DNA of 64,000 nucleotides from an uncultured Lysobacteraceae bacterium (GCA_902825775.1 CADECF010000011.1:98142-162141); one strand, 5' to 3'; shown: positions 9,338 through 18,006, counted from the stretch's first letter. Made by a program: numbers and translations. The notes: a model not told the origin generated them from the sequence alone.

Positions 9338-10258
9338 ATGAAGGGGGTTAGGGGACTTCTGCTATTCGTCTGCGTACTGGCGGCCGCACCGGCCGTGGCC
9401 GGTACCGTTTACCGCTGCGAAACGGCGGACGGTGCCCGCAGCTACGTCAGCAAACGCATCCCCAACGCGCGCTGCACGCCGATCAGCTACGCCGGCGGTG
9501 GCGGTTCGACCCGCGCCAAGAAGGATCCCGCGGTGGCCTCCTGGCTGCCGCCCAAGGCTGCCGTCGGCAGTGCGACGGCGCCGGCCGTTGTGGCCGGTTC
9601 GCCGGCTTCCGGCGTCGCGCCGGCGCTGGCCGCTTCCACCGTGCCGGCCACGGCCGCGACGCCAGCCGCCCGCGGCCCGCAATTCAATAGCGGCACCCGT
9701 TACTGCTATCGCAGCAACGGCGTGCTCAATTGCGGTCCCGGCCGTCCGCGCGGCGTGCCGCTGGCTTCGATCCGAAAGATCACCTACAGCTTCATGGAAA
9801 CCTGCTTCGCCTGCGGCGCCAGGCCCGGCGTCAATTTCGGCACGCTGCGCTTGAACTCGGCGGCCTACCAGCAGGAGATCGCCAGCGCAGCGCGCGAATT
9901 CGGCGTCGAAGAAGCGATCGTCCGCGCCATCATCCATGCCGAGTCCGCGTTCAATCCCAATGCCTTGTCCCGGGTCGGCGCACAGGGCCTGATGCAGCTG
10001 ATGCCGGCCACCGCGCGCCGGTTCGGCGTGAGCAACGCGTTCGATGCCGGCCAGAACATCCGCGGCGGCGTGCAATACCTGGCCTGGCTGCTCAAGCGCT
10101 TCAATGGCGATCTGACCCTGGCCGCGGCCGGCTACAACGCCGGCGAAGGCGCGGTCGACAAGTACCGGGGCGTGCCGCCGTACAGCGAGACCCAGCGTTA
10201 CGTGCAGCGCGTCGGCGTGCTGGCCGAACGCTACCGCGGCGGCGTGGCCAAGCAGTAG
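9338..10258 (+). CDS. Lytic transglycosylase, SLT domain
   Basis: A periplasmic or outer-membrane murein hydrolase of 306 aa. A signal peptide (GLLLFVCVLAAAPAVAG) is followed by a DUF4124-like segment (TVYRCETADGARSYVSKRIP) and an Ala/Pro-rich linker of about 60 residues. The C-terminal SLT domain shows the catalytic Glu in IIHAESAFNPNALS and the family motifs GLMQLMPATARRFGV and AAGYNAGEGAVDKY. The domain cleaves the MurNAc-GlcNAc bond to give 1,6-anhydro ends. The gene stands alone between divergent miaB and a palindromic repeat. Confidence 0.92.
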   Translation: MKGVRGLLLFVCVLAAAPAVAGTVYRCETADGARSYVSKRIPNARCTPISYAGGGGSTRAKKDPAVASWLPPKAAVGSATAPAVVAGSPASGVAPALAASTVPATAATPAARGPQFNSGTRYCYRSNGVLNCGPGRPRGVPLASIRKITYSFMETCFACGARPGVNFGTLRLNSAAYQQEIASAAREFGVEEAIVRAIIHAESAFNPNALSRVGAQGLMQLMPATARRFGVSNAFDAGQNIRGGVQYLAWLLKRFNGDLTLAAAGYNAGEGAVDKYRGVPPYSETQRYVQRVGVLAERYRGGVAKQ

Positions 10259-10265
10259 CGGCTCT

Positions 10266-10337
10266 GTAGAGTCGAGCTTGCTCGACTGCTTTTGATTCTT
10301 GGCCGGCAGGAAAGCAGTCGAGCAAGCTCGACTCTAC
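10266..10337. repeat. Inverted pair of 27-bp palindromic elements
   Basis: An element at 10266-10292 containing GTCGAGCTTGCTCGAC, itself a palindrome, recurs as a perfect inverted copy at 10311-10337 across an 18-bp loop. It lies just after the transglycosylase stop codon and may serve as a transcription stop or RNA-stabilising hairpin. Confidence 0.88.
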
Positions 10338-10524
10338 AAGGCCTGGGCGGCCCTTCCGAGCGCAAACCGGCGCCGCAACACCCCCGAAAACCGCGCTACG
10401 GCGCCAAAACGTTGTCGGCGGATTCAGCGTTCCGTTACACTTTGCCGTCTTTTGCGGCCGGTTCCGGGCACGGAGCGGCTCGCGGCAGCCACATAGCTAC
10501 CAAACGTTTTTTGCGGAGTTCCGG

Positions 10525-11148
10525 ATGTCCAACGATGGGGTCAAAGGTCCCGAAAACCTGGGCCGACGCAGGTTCCTGACCGCGACCACGACCGTGGTCG
10601 GCGCGGTAGGCGTCGGGTTCGTGGCGGTACCGTTCATCAAGTCCTGGCTGCCCAGCGCGCGCGCCAAACTGGCCGGTGCGCCGGTCACGGCCGATATCAG
10701 CGCGCTGCAGGAAGGCCAGCGCCTGGTGCTGGAGTGGCGCGGTCAGCCGATCTGGATCGTCAAGCGTTCCAAGGCGATGCTCGACGTGCTGCCGCAGCTC
10801 GATAGCAGGCTGCGCGATCCCAAGTCCGAGAATCAGGACCAGCAGCCGGCTTATGCGCGCAACGAACTGCGCTCGATCAAGCCGGAAATTTCGGTCCTGG
10901 TCGGCCTGTGCACGCACCTGGGCTGCTCGCCGGAAATGGTCGCCGAGATCAAGCCCGAGCCGTTCGATCCGGAGTGGAAGGGCGGCTACTTCTGCCCCTG
11001 CCACAAATCGCGCTTCGATATGGCCGGCCGCGTGTTCCAGGGCGTGCCGGCGCCGATCAACCTGCTGGTGCCGCCGCACCACTACGAGAGCGACACGGCC
11101 ATCGTCATCGGCGTCGACCCCTCGCAGTCCAAGACGGGAGCGGCATAA
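10525..11148 (+). CDS. petA: Ubiquinol-cytochrome c reductase iron-sulfur subunit (Rieske)
   Basis: Rieske 2Fe-2S subunit of the cytochrome bc1 complex, moving electrons from ubiquinol to cytochrome c1 at the inner membrane. The N-terminus has a Tat-like motif GRRRFL followed by one transmembrane anchor. The cluster ligands are visible as C129-THLGC and C157-P-C-H160, including the disulfide Cys residues. The 207-aa length is normal. It is the first gene of petA-petB-petC, with 3 bp between it and petB. Confidence 0.97.
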   Translation: MSNDGVKGPENLGRRRFLTATTTVVGAVGVGFVAVPFIKSWLPSARAKLAGAPVTADISALQEGQRLVLEWRGQPIWIVKRSKAMLDVLPQLDSRLRDPKSENQDQQPAYARNELRSIKPEISVLVGLCTHLGCSPEMVAEIKPEPFDPEWKGGYFCPCHKSRFDMAGRVFQGVPAPINLLVPPHHYESDTAIVIGVDPSQSKTGAA

Positions 11149-11151
11149 GCC

Positions 11152-12411
11152 ATGTCCAATCCGATCATCCGCGCAGGCACCCATCTGCTGAACTGGGTCA
11201 ATGAGCGCGCACCGGCGATGATGCCGGTGTACCGCAAGCACATGACCGAGTATTACGCGCCGAAGAACTTCAACTTCTGGTACTACTTCGGCGTGCTGGC
11301 GCTGGTCGTCCTGATCAACCAGATCGTGACCGGCATCTTCCTGACGATGCATTTCAAGCCGAGCGCGGCGGAAGCCTTCGCTTCGGTCGAATACATCATG
11401 CGCGACGTGGAGTGGGGCTGGCTGATCCGCTACATGCACAGCACCGGCGCCTCGCTGTTCTTCATCGTGGTCTATCTGCACATGTTCCGCGGCCTGATGT
11501 ACGGCTCGTACCAGAAGCCGCGCGAACTGGTGTGGATCCTGGGCATGCTGATCTATCTGGTGCTGATGGCCGAAGCCTTCATGGGCTACGTGTTGCCGTG
11601 GGGCCAGATGTCGTTCTGGGGCGCCAAGGTGATCATCTCGCTGTTCGGCGCGATCCCGGTGATCGGCAACGGCCTGACCGAGTGGATCATGGGCGACTAC
11701 CTGCCCGGCGACGCCACCCTCAACCGCTTCTTCGCGCTGCACGTGATCGCGCTGCCGCTGGTGCTGCTGTTGCTGGTGGTGCTGCACATCGGCGCGCTGC
11801 ACGAGGTGGGTTCCAACAATCCCGACGGCGTCGAGATCAAGAAGGGGCCCAAGGGCAACCGCTGGAGCGCGAATGCGCCCAAGGACGGCATCCCGTTCCA
11901 TCCGTACTACACGGTGCACGATCTGGTCGCGGTCGGCTTCTTCCTGATCCTCGCCGCCTTCATCATCTTCTTCGCGCCGGGCATGAACGGCTGGTTCCTG
12001 GAGCACGACAACTTCACCGAGGCCAATCGCCTGGTGACGCCGGAGCACATCAAGCCGGTGTGGTACTACACGCCGTATTACGCGATGTTGCGCGTCATTC
12101 CGCACAAGCTCAGCGGCGTCATCGTGATGTTCGCCGCGATCGCCGTGCTGTTCCTGGTGCCGTGGCTGGACCGCAGCAAGGTCAAGTCGCACCGTTACCG
12201 CGGCTGGATGACCAAGTTCATGCTGGGCGTGTTGGCGGTGTGCTTCGTGTGGCTGGGCAAGATCGGCGCCGGCCCGGGTACGGATCCGGTCGAAACGATC
12301 ATCGGCCGCGTGCTGACCTTCCTGTACTTCACTTTCTTCATCACCATGCCGCTGTGGACCAAGTTCGACAAGACCAAGCCGGTGCCTGATCGGGTGACCA
12401 TGCATGAGTAA
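11152..12411 (+). CDS. petB: Cytochrome b of the bc1 complex
   Basis: Membrane subunit carrying both b hemes and the quinol sites, 419 aa. The heme-ligand regions are visible in RYMHSTGASLFF, YLHMFRGLMYGSY and FFALHVIALPLVLLLLVVLH. The Qo-site loop reads PEHIKPVWYYTPYYAML, so the position usually written PEWY is PVWY here. A basic cytoplasmic loop (EIKKGPKGNRW) and C-terminal helices complete the family pattern. It overlaps petC by 8 bp, consistent with translational coupling. Confidence 0.97.
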   Translation: MSNPIIRAGTHLLNWVNERAPAMMPVYRKHMTEYYAPKNFNFWYYFGVLALVVLINQIVTGIFLTMHFKPSAAEAFASVEYIMRDVEWGWLIRYMHSTGASLFFIVVYLHMFRGLMYGSYQKPRELVWILGMLIYLVLMAEAFMGYVLPWGQMSFWGAKVIISLFGAIPVIGNGLTEWIMGDYLPGDATLNRFFALHVIALPLVLLLLVVLHIGALHEVGSNNPDGVEIKKGPKGNRWSANAPKDGIPFHPYYTVHDLVAVGFFLILAAFIIFFAPGMNGWFLEHDNFTEANRLVTPEHIKPVWYYTPYYAMLRVIPHKLSGVIVMFAAIAVLFLVPWLDRSKVKSHRYRGWMTKFMLGVLAVCFVWLGKIGAGPGTDPVETIIGRVLTFLYFTFFITMPLWTKFDKTKPVPDRVTMHE

Positions 12412-13162
12412 CGTCCGGAAATCGCGCATCGTGAAGAAGCTCGCCACATTCGCCGCCGGCCTCGCGCTTTCCTTCGGCGTGCACGCCGCGGAAGGCGGGG
12501 CCACCCAGCAGTCCGGCACCGACCTGGACGACCGCGCATCGCTGCAGCGCGGTGCCCAGCTGTACATGAACTACTGCTCGGGCTGCCACTCGCTCAAGTA
12601 CTTGCGCTATTCGCGCATCGCCGAGGATCTGGGCCTGACCGAAGACGAGGTGATGAACAACCTCAACTTCACCGGCGTCAAGTTCGGCGAGCAGGTGACG
12701 GTCGCGATGCCGGCCGCCGGCGCCGAGAAATGGTTCGGCAAGATGCCGCCCGACCTGAGCGTGATCGCGCGCGTGCGCGGCAGCGATTGGATCTACACCT
12801 ACCTCAAGTCGTTCTACCTGGACGAAACCCGTCCGCTGGGCTGGAACAACAAACTGTTCCCGAACGCGTCGATGCCCAATCCGCTGTGGCAACTGCAGGG
12901 GTTGCAGCACGCCGAACTGGGCGAGCCCGACGCCACTGGCGAACGGCACGTGGAGAAGCTGGTGATCCCGCAATCGGGCACGCAGAACGCGGAACAGTTC
13001 AGCCAGACCGCGCGCGACATCACCGCCTTCCTCGAATACGCCGGCGAGCCTGCGGCGCTCAAGCGCCAGAGCATGGGCGTCTGGGTGATCCTGTTCCTGG
13101 CGTTCTTCACCTTCCTTGCCTGGTTGATGAAGACCGATTACTGGCGAGACGTCGAGCATTGA
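12404..13162 (+). CDS. petC: Cytochrome c1
   Basis: The c-type heme subunit of the bc1 complex, 252 aa. A signal peptide (LATFAAGLALSFGVHAAE) precedes the heme-binding motif CSGCH. The sixth-ligand Met is probably in one of the Met-containing segments near VAMPAAGAEKWFG or NASMPNPLW. The C-terminal membrane anchor is GVWVILFLAFFTFLAWLM. It is the last gene of the pet operon; a terminator-like hairpin lies in the gap before sspA. Confidence 0.96.
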   Translation: MSNVRKSRIVKKLATFAAGLALSFGVHAAEGGATQQSGTDLDDRASLQRGAQLYMNYCSGCHSLKYLRYSRIAEDLGLTEDEVMNNLNFTGVKFGEQVTVAMPAAGAEKWFGKMPPDLSVIARVRGSDWIYTYLKSFYLDETRPLGWNNKLFPNASMPNPLWQLQGLQHAELGEPDATGERHVEKLVIPQSGTQNAEQFSQTARDITAFLEYAGEPAALKRQSMGVWVILFLAFFTFLAWLMKTDYWRDVEH

Positions 13163-13263
13163 TGCGCGACCCTCGCAAGAACCCGTACGCCCCCGGTACG
13201 GATGACCGGACAGCCCATCGAACAGGCGGGTTTTGAGGGCGCCTGGGAACGGGTTCATGACGA

Positions 13264-13290
13264 CCGTCCGCAACGTGCGGACGGCGTTTG
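13264..13290 (+). terminator. Hairpin between petC and sspA
   Basis: A perfect 9-bp stem, CCGTCCGCA at 13264-13272 and TGCGGACGG at 13276-13284, with a 3-nt loop and a short T-rich tail (CGTTTGTT). It may terminate or attenuate pet transcription before sspA. The T tract is weak, so partial read-through is possible. Confidence 0.5.
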
Positions 13291-13308
13291 TTGGGAAAGG
13301 AGAGGTCG

Positions 13309-13947
13309 ATGATGGCCGCCAGTCCGCGTATGCGTAATGCCCTGACGTTGTTCTCATCCGTCGATGACGTGCTGTGCCACCGGGTTCGCCTGGTGCTGGC
13401 CGCCAAGGGCGTGACCTACGATTTCGTGCCCGTCGACCCGCAGAAACCGCCGGAAGACCTGATCGACCTCAACCCTTACCACTCGGTGCCGACCCTGGTC
13501 GAGCGCGAACTGGTGCTGTACGCCGCTTCGGTGGTCAGCGAATACCTCGACGAACGCTATCCGCATCCGCCGCTGATGCCGGTCGATCCGTTGTCGCGCG
13601 CGCGCCTGCGCCTGGCGATGCTGCGCATCGAGCACGACTGGGTGCCGCAGGTGCAGGCGATCCAACTGGGCAACAAGCAGCAGGCCGAAGGGGCGCGCAA
13701 ACGCCTCAAGGAACTGCTCACCGCCTCGGTGCCGCTGTTCAAAGCCAGCAAGTTCTTCCTCAACCCGGAAATGAGTCTGGCCGACTGCGCCATGGCGCCG
13801 CTCATCTGGCGCCTGGATTCGCTGGGCATTCCGTTGCCGAAGGACGGCAAGGTGATCGAGGATTACGGCAACCGCATCTTCCGCAATCCCGGTTTCATCC
13901 GCAGCCTCACCGACGAAGAGAAGAAGCTGCGCGAAGTTCCGATGTGA
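13309..13947 (+). CDS. sspA: Stringent starvation protein A
   Basis: An RNA-polymerase-associated protein with a GST-like fold that supports stationary-phase and acid-stress transcription. The thioredoxin-like N-domain (LFSSVDDVLCHRVRLVLAAK, NPYHSVPTLVERELVLY) and all-helical C-domain are clear. The start at 13309 (MMAASPRM) is chosen because AAAGGAGAGG lies just upstream; the frame is also open from a TTG at 13288 without such a site. It precedes sspB by 7 bp, the usual sspAB arrangement. Confidence 0.94.
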   Translation: MMAASPRMRNALTLFSSVDDVLCHRVRLVLAAKGVTYDFVPVDPQKPPEDLIDLNPYHSVPTLVERELVLYAASVVSEYLDERYPHPPLMPVDPLSRARLRLAMLRIEHDWVPQVQAIQLGNKQQAEGARKRLKELLTASVPLFKASKFFLNPEMSLADCAMAPLIWRLDSLGIPLPKDGKVIEDYGNRIFRNPGFIRSLTDEEKKLREVPM

Positions 13948-13954
13948 AGGCGGT

Positions 13955-14380
13955 ATGAGCGAAGACTCGCCACGCATGACCAGCCACCGCCCGTATCTGT
14001 TGCGGGCGTTGTACGAGTGGATCGCAGACAACGGCATGACCGCGCATCTGCTGGTCGATGCCACCCAGCCCGGCGTGCAGGTGCCGCCGAGTTCGGTCAA
14101 AGAAGGCAAAGTGGTGCTCAACATCGCCGCGCGCGCCGTGGCGCGGCTCGAGCTGGGCAACGATGCGGTCAGTTTCACCGCCCGCTTCGGCGGCATCAGC
14201 CAATCGGTGCTGGTGCCGATGGCTGCGGTGTTGGCGATCTACGCCCGCGAAACCGGACAGGGCATGGCGCTGCCGGAAGACGTCGGCGGCCCCGGACCGG
14301 AAGACGAGCCGCCGTCGCCGCCATCGCCGGAAGAAGACGGCACCGCCGCCAAGCGCGCGCATCTGCGCGTCGTCAAATAA
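13955..14380 (+). CDS. sspB: ClpXP protease specificity-enhancing factor SspB
   Basis: An adaptor that tethers ssrA-tagged and other substrates to the ClpXP protease. The N-terminal domain is recognisable in RPYLLRALYEWIADNGMTAH and FTARFGGISQSVLVPMAAVL. An acidic Pro-rich linker follows, and the short C-terminal tail AKRAHLRVVK fits the ClpX-binding tail (the usual L-R-V-V-K ending). The 141-aa length is normal. It is in an operon with sspA. Confidence 0.95.
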   Translation: MSEDSPRMTSHRPYLLRALYEWIADNGMTAHLLVDATQPGVQVPPSSVKEGKVVLNIAARAVARLELGNDAVSFTARFGGISQSVLVPMAAVLAIYARETGQGMALPEDVGGPGPEDEPPSPPSPEEDGTAAKRAHLRVVK

Positions 14381-14384
14381 TTTT

Positions 14385-14477
14385 GTGGGAGCGGCTTTGT
14401 GGGAGCGGCTTTAGCCGCGAGCTTTTCCAGATTCGAAACAGCCCATCCAAAGAGCTCGCGGCTAAAGCCGCTCCCAC
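14385..14477. repeat. GTGGGAGCGGCTTTAGCCGC element pair with tandem duplication
   Basis: The left arm at 14399-14426 and the inverted right arm at 14454-14477 carry the GAGCGGCTTTAGCCGC element common in Xanthomonadaceae and pseudomonads. The first 14 nt (GTGGGAGCGGCTTT) are duplicated directly at 14385-14398. The pair fills the gap between the convergent sspB and DUF3301 genes and could act as a bidirectional stop. Confidence 0.85.
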
Positions 14478-14501
14478 AAAGCCGACCCTACAAAAATCAA
14501 A

Positions 14502-14822
14502 TCAGTGCAGGGTTTCGCGATCGGCGATCGGCCCGCTGAAGGACACCAGTTCGCCGCCGCGCAGCACGAGCCTGCCGACATGCCGGTCGCTGCCGTCGCG
14601 CGAATAGTCGAAGCGGAAGCTGCGCTCGAATCCCAACCGGCCGTTATGGCCGCGGCGCAGGCGTATGCCGGAAGCATGCACGCTCTGGTCCAGCCATTGC
14701 ACATTCGCGGCCCGGCAGGCTTCGCGACCGAGCGCCTCGGCGCGCTCCGCGGCGGCGCGGGCGCTGTTCCATAACGCGAAGGCGATCGCTCCGACGATCA
14801 TCAGCAGCAGCAGGGTAGGCAT
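14502..14822 (-). CDS. DUF3301 domain-containing protein
   Basis: A 106-aa protein with one N-terminal transmembrane helix (LLLLMIVGAIAFALW) and a soluble domain whose segments CRAANVQWLDQSV, LRRGHNGRLGFERSFRFDYS and GRLVLRGGELVSF fit DUF3301, a small membrane-protein family of gammaproteobacteria. No function is known. It is convergent with sspB and stands alone apart from the DUF2272 gene 156 bp upstream. Confidence 0.8.
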   Translation of the reverse strand: MPTLLLLMIVGAIAFALWNSARAAAERAEALGREACRAANVQWLDQSVHASGIRLRRGHNGRLGFERSFRFDYSRDGSDRHVGRLVLRGGELVSFSGPIADRETLH

Positions 14823-14914
14823 GAAAGCGAGATGGCGATCCGGAAGCCGGCTTGCAAGTGTCTACCGAATCGGGCTCCGCGCAAAGCGGTCGCCGAAGCG
14901 ATGCCATCGCTTTT

Positions 14915-14984
14915 TTGTAGAGCGGGGCTTGCCCCGCTGCACTTGATTCGTGAAAAAAACAGCGGGGCAAGCCCCGCTCTACAA
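14915..14984. repeat. Inverted pair of 25-bp elements overlapping a gene end
   Basis: The arms at 14915-14939 and 14960-14984 are perfect inverted copies containing the inner palindrome AGCGGGGCTTGCCCCGCT. The right arm includes the TAG stop (14979-14981) and last codon of the DUF2272 gene, so the repeat supplies that protein's C-terminal end. Confidence 0.88.
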
Positions 14985-16250
14985 GGGCGGCGCGGGCGGG
15001 GTTATGGGTTGGGACGCCGGCGGCGACTGCGCTGGCGCCGTCGTCGAAGGCGCAGAGGCCGGTGGCGTCGGCGATGCAGGCGGCGGTGCTTGCGGCAGCG
15101 GCGCAGGCTGGATGATCGGTTGCGCGGGCGGGGTCGATACGGGGGCCGGCATCGGCTGCGCGGGCGGTGCTTGTGCCGGCGCCGGCGTCGACGGCACAGG
15201 CCATGTCCGTTGCGGCACCGTTGTTGCCGGCGCTGGCGCGGCCGGCGCGCGCGGCAATACCGTCGGCACGCCGGTCGCGGTCGTGGGCGATCCGTATCCC
15301 GGTTTCAGCTTGAGCAGCACGGCCCAGTTCTGCCGATTGAAATCGCAGGCGGCTTCGTTGCTAGGACTGCAACTGCCGTTGTAGGCGCCGGAATCGCCGT
15401 CGTCGTAGCTCATCGACACCGGCCGCGGCAGCACGGCGCGGCCTTGCACGTCCAACTTGAGCTTGCGCATGGTGACGCCGTTGAAGACATTGCCGCCGAC
15501 CAGGCGCAGTTCGCGATCGCGGCCCACCACGATGTCGCAATGCGTATTCAACGAACCGCCGGCACCGTTCAAACGCGACGTAAGGCCTTCGTAGCCGCTG
15601 ACCGACGCGCTGCCGCGCACGAAGCAGAGCAGGTCGCCCGGATCGGCGCGTTGCGTGGCCGGATCGGCATAGTAGTAAGGCCCGCCCGTCTCCGGATGGA
15701 AAGCCTGGCGGATGTAATCGTAGTGCCGCGGCGATGCGCGGAAACCCGGCACGCCCGCCTGCACCATCACGTAGGAAACGAAGGCGGCGGACCACGGGTT
15801 GTCGATGATGAAAGTGCGGCACTCGGCCTTGCCTTGCGCGAATCCGGTGGGGAACTGGCAGGCGTAGGCGCCGGGAATATTGCTTTGCGACATCTCGTAC
15901 AAGGTGCCGCTGTTGCGCCAATAGCCGAGCACGCGCTGCCACGCTTCGGTGCCATCGGCCAGCGACGAATTCTCGGCCTCGGAGACGCCATAGCTGGCCA
16001 GGCGGCCATTGGCGTCGATGAAAGGCTGGTACCACATCGCATGTTCGCGCAACGCGACCGCGACGATGCGTTGGGCGGTAGTGCCGGACAGGTTCTGCGG
16101 CGGCAAGGCGGGCCGCTGCACCGGCTTGGGTTTCGGCACGGGCTGTGCGACGGGCGGGGGCGGCGGTTTGCGCACGTTCGAGCCGCAACCCGTCATCGCC
16201 AACGGAATCGCGGCCGCGCACATCCAAGTTCCGAGTCTGCCCTTCCTCAT
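14979..16250 (-). CDS. DUF2272 domain-containing lipoprotein
   Basis: A 423-aa exported protein. The start at 16250 gives a signal peptide ending in the lipobox AMTGC. A Pro-rich spacer leads into the DUF2272 domain (about residues 55-290), recognised by IIDNPWSAAFVSYVMVQAG and SPRHYDYIRQAF. That domain resembles NlpC/CHAP-type hydrolases; the conserved Cys and His are plausible as DLLCF and NTHCD, but catalysis is inference. The last 100 or so residues are Pro/Ala-rich and low in complexity. The stop codon lies inside a palindromic repeat. An in-frame TTG at 16271 is a less likely start. Confidence 0.8.
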   Translation of the reverse strand: MRKGRLGTWMCAAAIPLAMTGCGSNVRKPPPPPVAQPVPKPKPVQRPALPPQNLSGTTAQRIVAVALREHAMWYQPFIDANGRLASYGVSEAENSSLADGTEAWQRVLGYWRNSGTLYEMSQSNIPGAYACQFPTGFAQGKAECRTFIIDNPWSAAFVSYVMVQAGVPGFRASPRHYDYIRQAFHPETGGPYYYADPATQRADPGDLLCFVRGSASVSGYEGLTSRLNGAGGSLNTHCDIVVGRDRELRLVGGNVFNGVTMRKLKLDVQGRAVLPRPVSMSYDDGDSGAYNGSCSPSNEAACDFNRQNWAVLLKLKPGYGSPTTATGVPTVLPRAPAAPAPATTVPQRTWPVPSTPAPAQAPPAQPMPAPVSTPPAQPIIQPAPLPQAPPPASPTPPASAPSTTAPAQSPPASQPITPPAPPL

Positions 16251-16314
16251 TCCACCGCTCCATGACCGCAATACCCCCGATGTTCGCAGCAGGGCATGTG
16301 TGCGCCCCGCGAAA

Positions 16315-17178
16315 TCAGGAGGCCGGGCTCGGCGGCGGCCCCAGCTTCATCGACAGATCGATGGCTTGCACGTGTTTGGTCAGCGCCCCGATCGAGATGC
16401 AGTCGACGCCGTCCTCGGCGATGGCGCGCACGCCGGCCAGGTCGACGCCGCCCGAAACCTCTAAGGGAATACGTCCGTCGGCGATGCGAACGGCCATCTT
16501 CCGCGTCTGCGCATCGAAATCGTCGATGAGGATCCGCTCGCAACCGGCCTGCAACGCTTCTTCCAGTTGCGCGAGCGTCTCGACCTCGACGATCAGCGGC
16601 AATGAGGGATGCAGCGCGCGCGCGGCGCGTATCGCCGCAGTCAGGCCGCCGGCGGCGCGCACGTGGTTTTCTTTCAGCATCATCGCATCGAACAGGCCGA
16701 TGCGATGATTGACGCCGCCGCCTACGCGCACCGCGTATTTCTGCGCCAGGCGCAGGCCCGGGATGGTTTTGCGGGTGTCGAGAATCCGCGCCCGCGTGCC
16801 GCGCACCGCATCGACATAGGCGGCGGTGAGGGTGGCGGTGCCGCTGAGCGTCTGCAGGAAATTCAACGACGCGCGTTCGGCGCTCACCAGGCTGCGCGCG
16901 CGGCCTTGCAGGGTGGCCAGCACCGTGCCTTTACCGACGCGGTCGCCCTCGGCGATGCGCCAATCGATGGCGATCTGCGGGTCGAGGGCGCGATAGCACG
17001 CGTCGAACCAGGGGCGTCCGGCGATTACCGCGTCCTGCTTGCAAAGCAGATAGGCGACGTCTTCGTTGTCGGGCAGCAGAGATGCGGTGACGTCGCCGCT
17101 GCCCAGATCTTCGGCCAGCGCACGTGCGACATCGGCTTCGACGACCGCGGCCGGCGGCGGCGAAAAATCGCGGCTCAT
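16315..17178 (-). CDS. nadC: Nicotinate-nucleotide pyrophosphorylase (carboxylating)
   Basis: Quinolinate phosphoribosyltransferase of de novo NAD synthesis: quinolinate plus PRPP gives nicotinate mononucleotide, CO2 and PPi. The 287-aa protein shows the family segments ERASLNFLQTLSGTAT, ILDTRKTIPGLR, KYAVRVGGGVNHRIGL, MMLKENH and EVSGGVDL, which include the Arg/Lys residues of the active site. The start at 17178 overlaps the stop of the Trm112-like gene (ATGA), although the frame is open further upstream. Confidence 0.97.
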   Translation of the reverse strand: MSRDFSPPPAAVVEADVARALAEDLGSGDVTASLLPDNEDVAYLLCKQDAVIAGRPWFDACYRALDPQIAIDWRIAEGDRVGKGTVLATLQGRARSLVSAERASLNFLQTLSGTATLTAAYVDAVRGTRARILDTRKTIPGLRLAQKYAVRVGGGVNHRIGLFDAMMLKENHVRAAGGLTAAIRAARALHPSLPLIVEVETLAQLEEALQAGCERILIDDFDAQTRKMAVRIADGRIPLEVSGGVDLAGVRAIAEDGVDCISIGALTKHVQAIDLSMKLGPPPSPAS

Positions 17179-17444
17179 CCGGCGGGAAAGCCGTCGACCT
17201 GGGCGGTCGCGATGCCTTCCTCGATCAGCAGCACCGGGATGCCGTCGTCCAGCCGGTACACGGTCTTGCGGTCGCGCGTGATCAGCGCTTCGCGCATGGC
17301 CTCGGGCTGCGCGCTGCCGTCGTTGCGCTTGATGCCGCCCGCGGCCACGGCGCGGTTCAGGGCCTCGAGCCCGGCCTTGTCGAGCAGCGACAGCGGCTGC
17401 CGGCTGGCGGGGCAGACGAGGATATCGAGCAGTTTCCGGTCCAT
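17175..17444 (-). CDS. Trm112/YcaR-like protein
   Basis: An 89-aa protein of the UPF0434/Trm112 family, recognised by MDRKLLDILVCPASRQPLSL and DDGIPVLLIEEGIA. The classical family has CPxC plus a second Cys pair for zinc; here only the first Cys remains (CPAS) and the middle is about 25 residues longer than in E. coli YcaR, so zinc binding is doubtful. It lies upstream of nadC with a 4-bp overlap and is divergent from purE. Confidence 0.8.
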   Translation of the reverse strand: MDRKLLDILVCPASRQPLSLLDKAGLEALNRAVAAGGIKRNDGSAQPEAMREALITRDRKTVYRLDDGIPVLLIEEGIATAQVDGFPAG

Positions 17445-17502
17445 TGACGATACCGAGACGACGTGGGGCCGGTAGAATACGTCTTTGCGACAGGGGACGA
17501 CC

Positions 17503-18006
17503 ATGTCTGCCAACCCTAACCTCCCGCTCGTGGGCATCGTGATGGGCTCCCGCTCCGACTGGGAGACGATGCAACACGCGGCGCAGAAGCTCGAAATGCT
17601 GGGTGTGCCGCACGAAGTGCGTGTGGTCTCGGCGCACCGCACGCCGGACGCGCTGTTCGACTACGCGGCTCAGGCGGCGCAGCGCGGCCTGCGCGCGATC
17701 ATCGCCGGCGCCGGCGGCGCGGCGCACTTGCCGGGCATGCTGGCGGCGAAGACGGCAGTGCCGGTGCTGGGCGTACCGGTGCAGTCCAAGGCGCTCAACG
17801 GCATGGATTCGCTGTTGTCGATCGTGCAGATGCCGGCCGGTATTCCTGTCGCCACGTTCGCCATCGGCAATGCCGGCGCGTCGAATGCGGCATTGTTCGC
17901 GGCGGCGATGCTGTCGGCCGAACATCCGGAGATCGCGGCTGCGCTCGAGGCTTTCCGCCAGCGCCAGACCGACGAAGTCGCCAGCAACGACGACCCGCGC
18001 AAATGA
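17503..18006 (+). CDS. purE: N5-carboxyaminoimidazole ribonucleotide mutase
   Basis: Class I PurE, moving the carboxylate of N5-CAIR to C4 to give CAIR in purine synthesis. The 167-aa protein has the signature [14 protein letters not shown], the catalytic His in VSAHRTPD, and [14 protein letters not shown] and [20 protein letters not shown]. The start at 17503 follows an AGGGGAC ribosome site; the frame is open 18 bp further upstream. Its stop overlaps the purK start. Confidence 0.97.
   Translation: MSANPNLPLVGIVMGSRSDWETMQHAAQKLEMLGVPHEVRVVSAHRTPDALFDYAAQAAQRGLRAIIAGAGGAAHLPGMLAAKTAVPVLGVPVQSKALNGMDSLLSIVQMPAGIPVATFAIGNAGASNAALFAAAMLSAEHPEIAAALEAFRQRQTDEVASNDDPRK

Noticed and set aside
10435-12567. 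710-codon minus-strand frame opposite petA-petB
   Set aside because: His/Gln/Arg-rich nonsense product opposite unambiguous bc1 genes.
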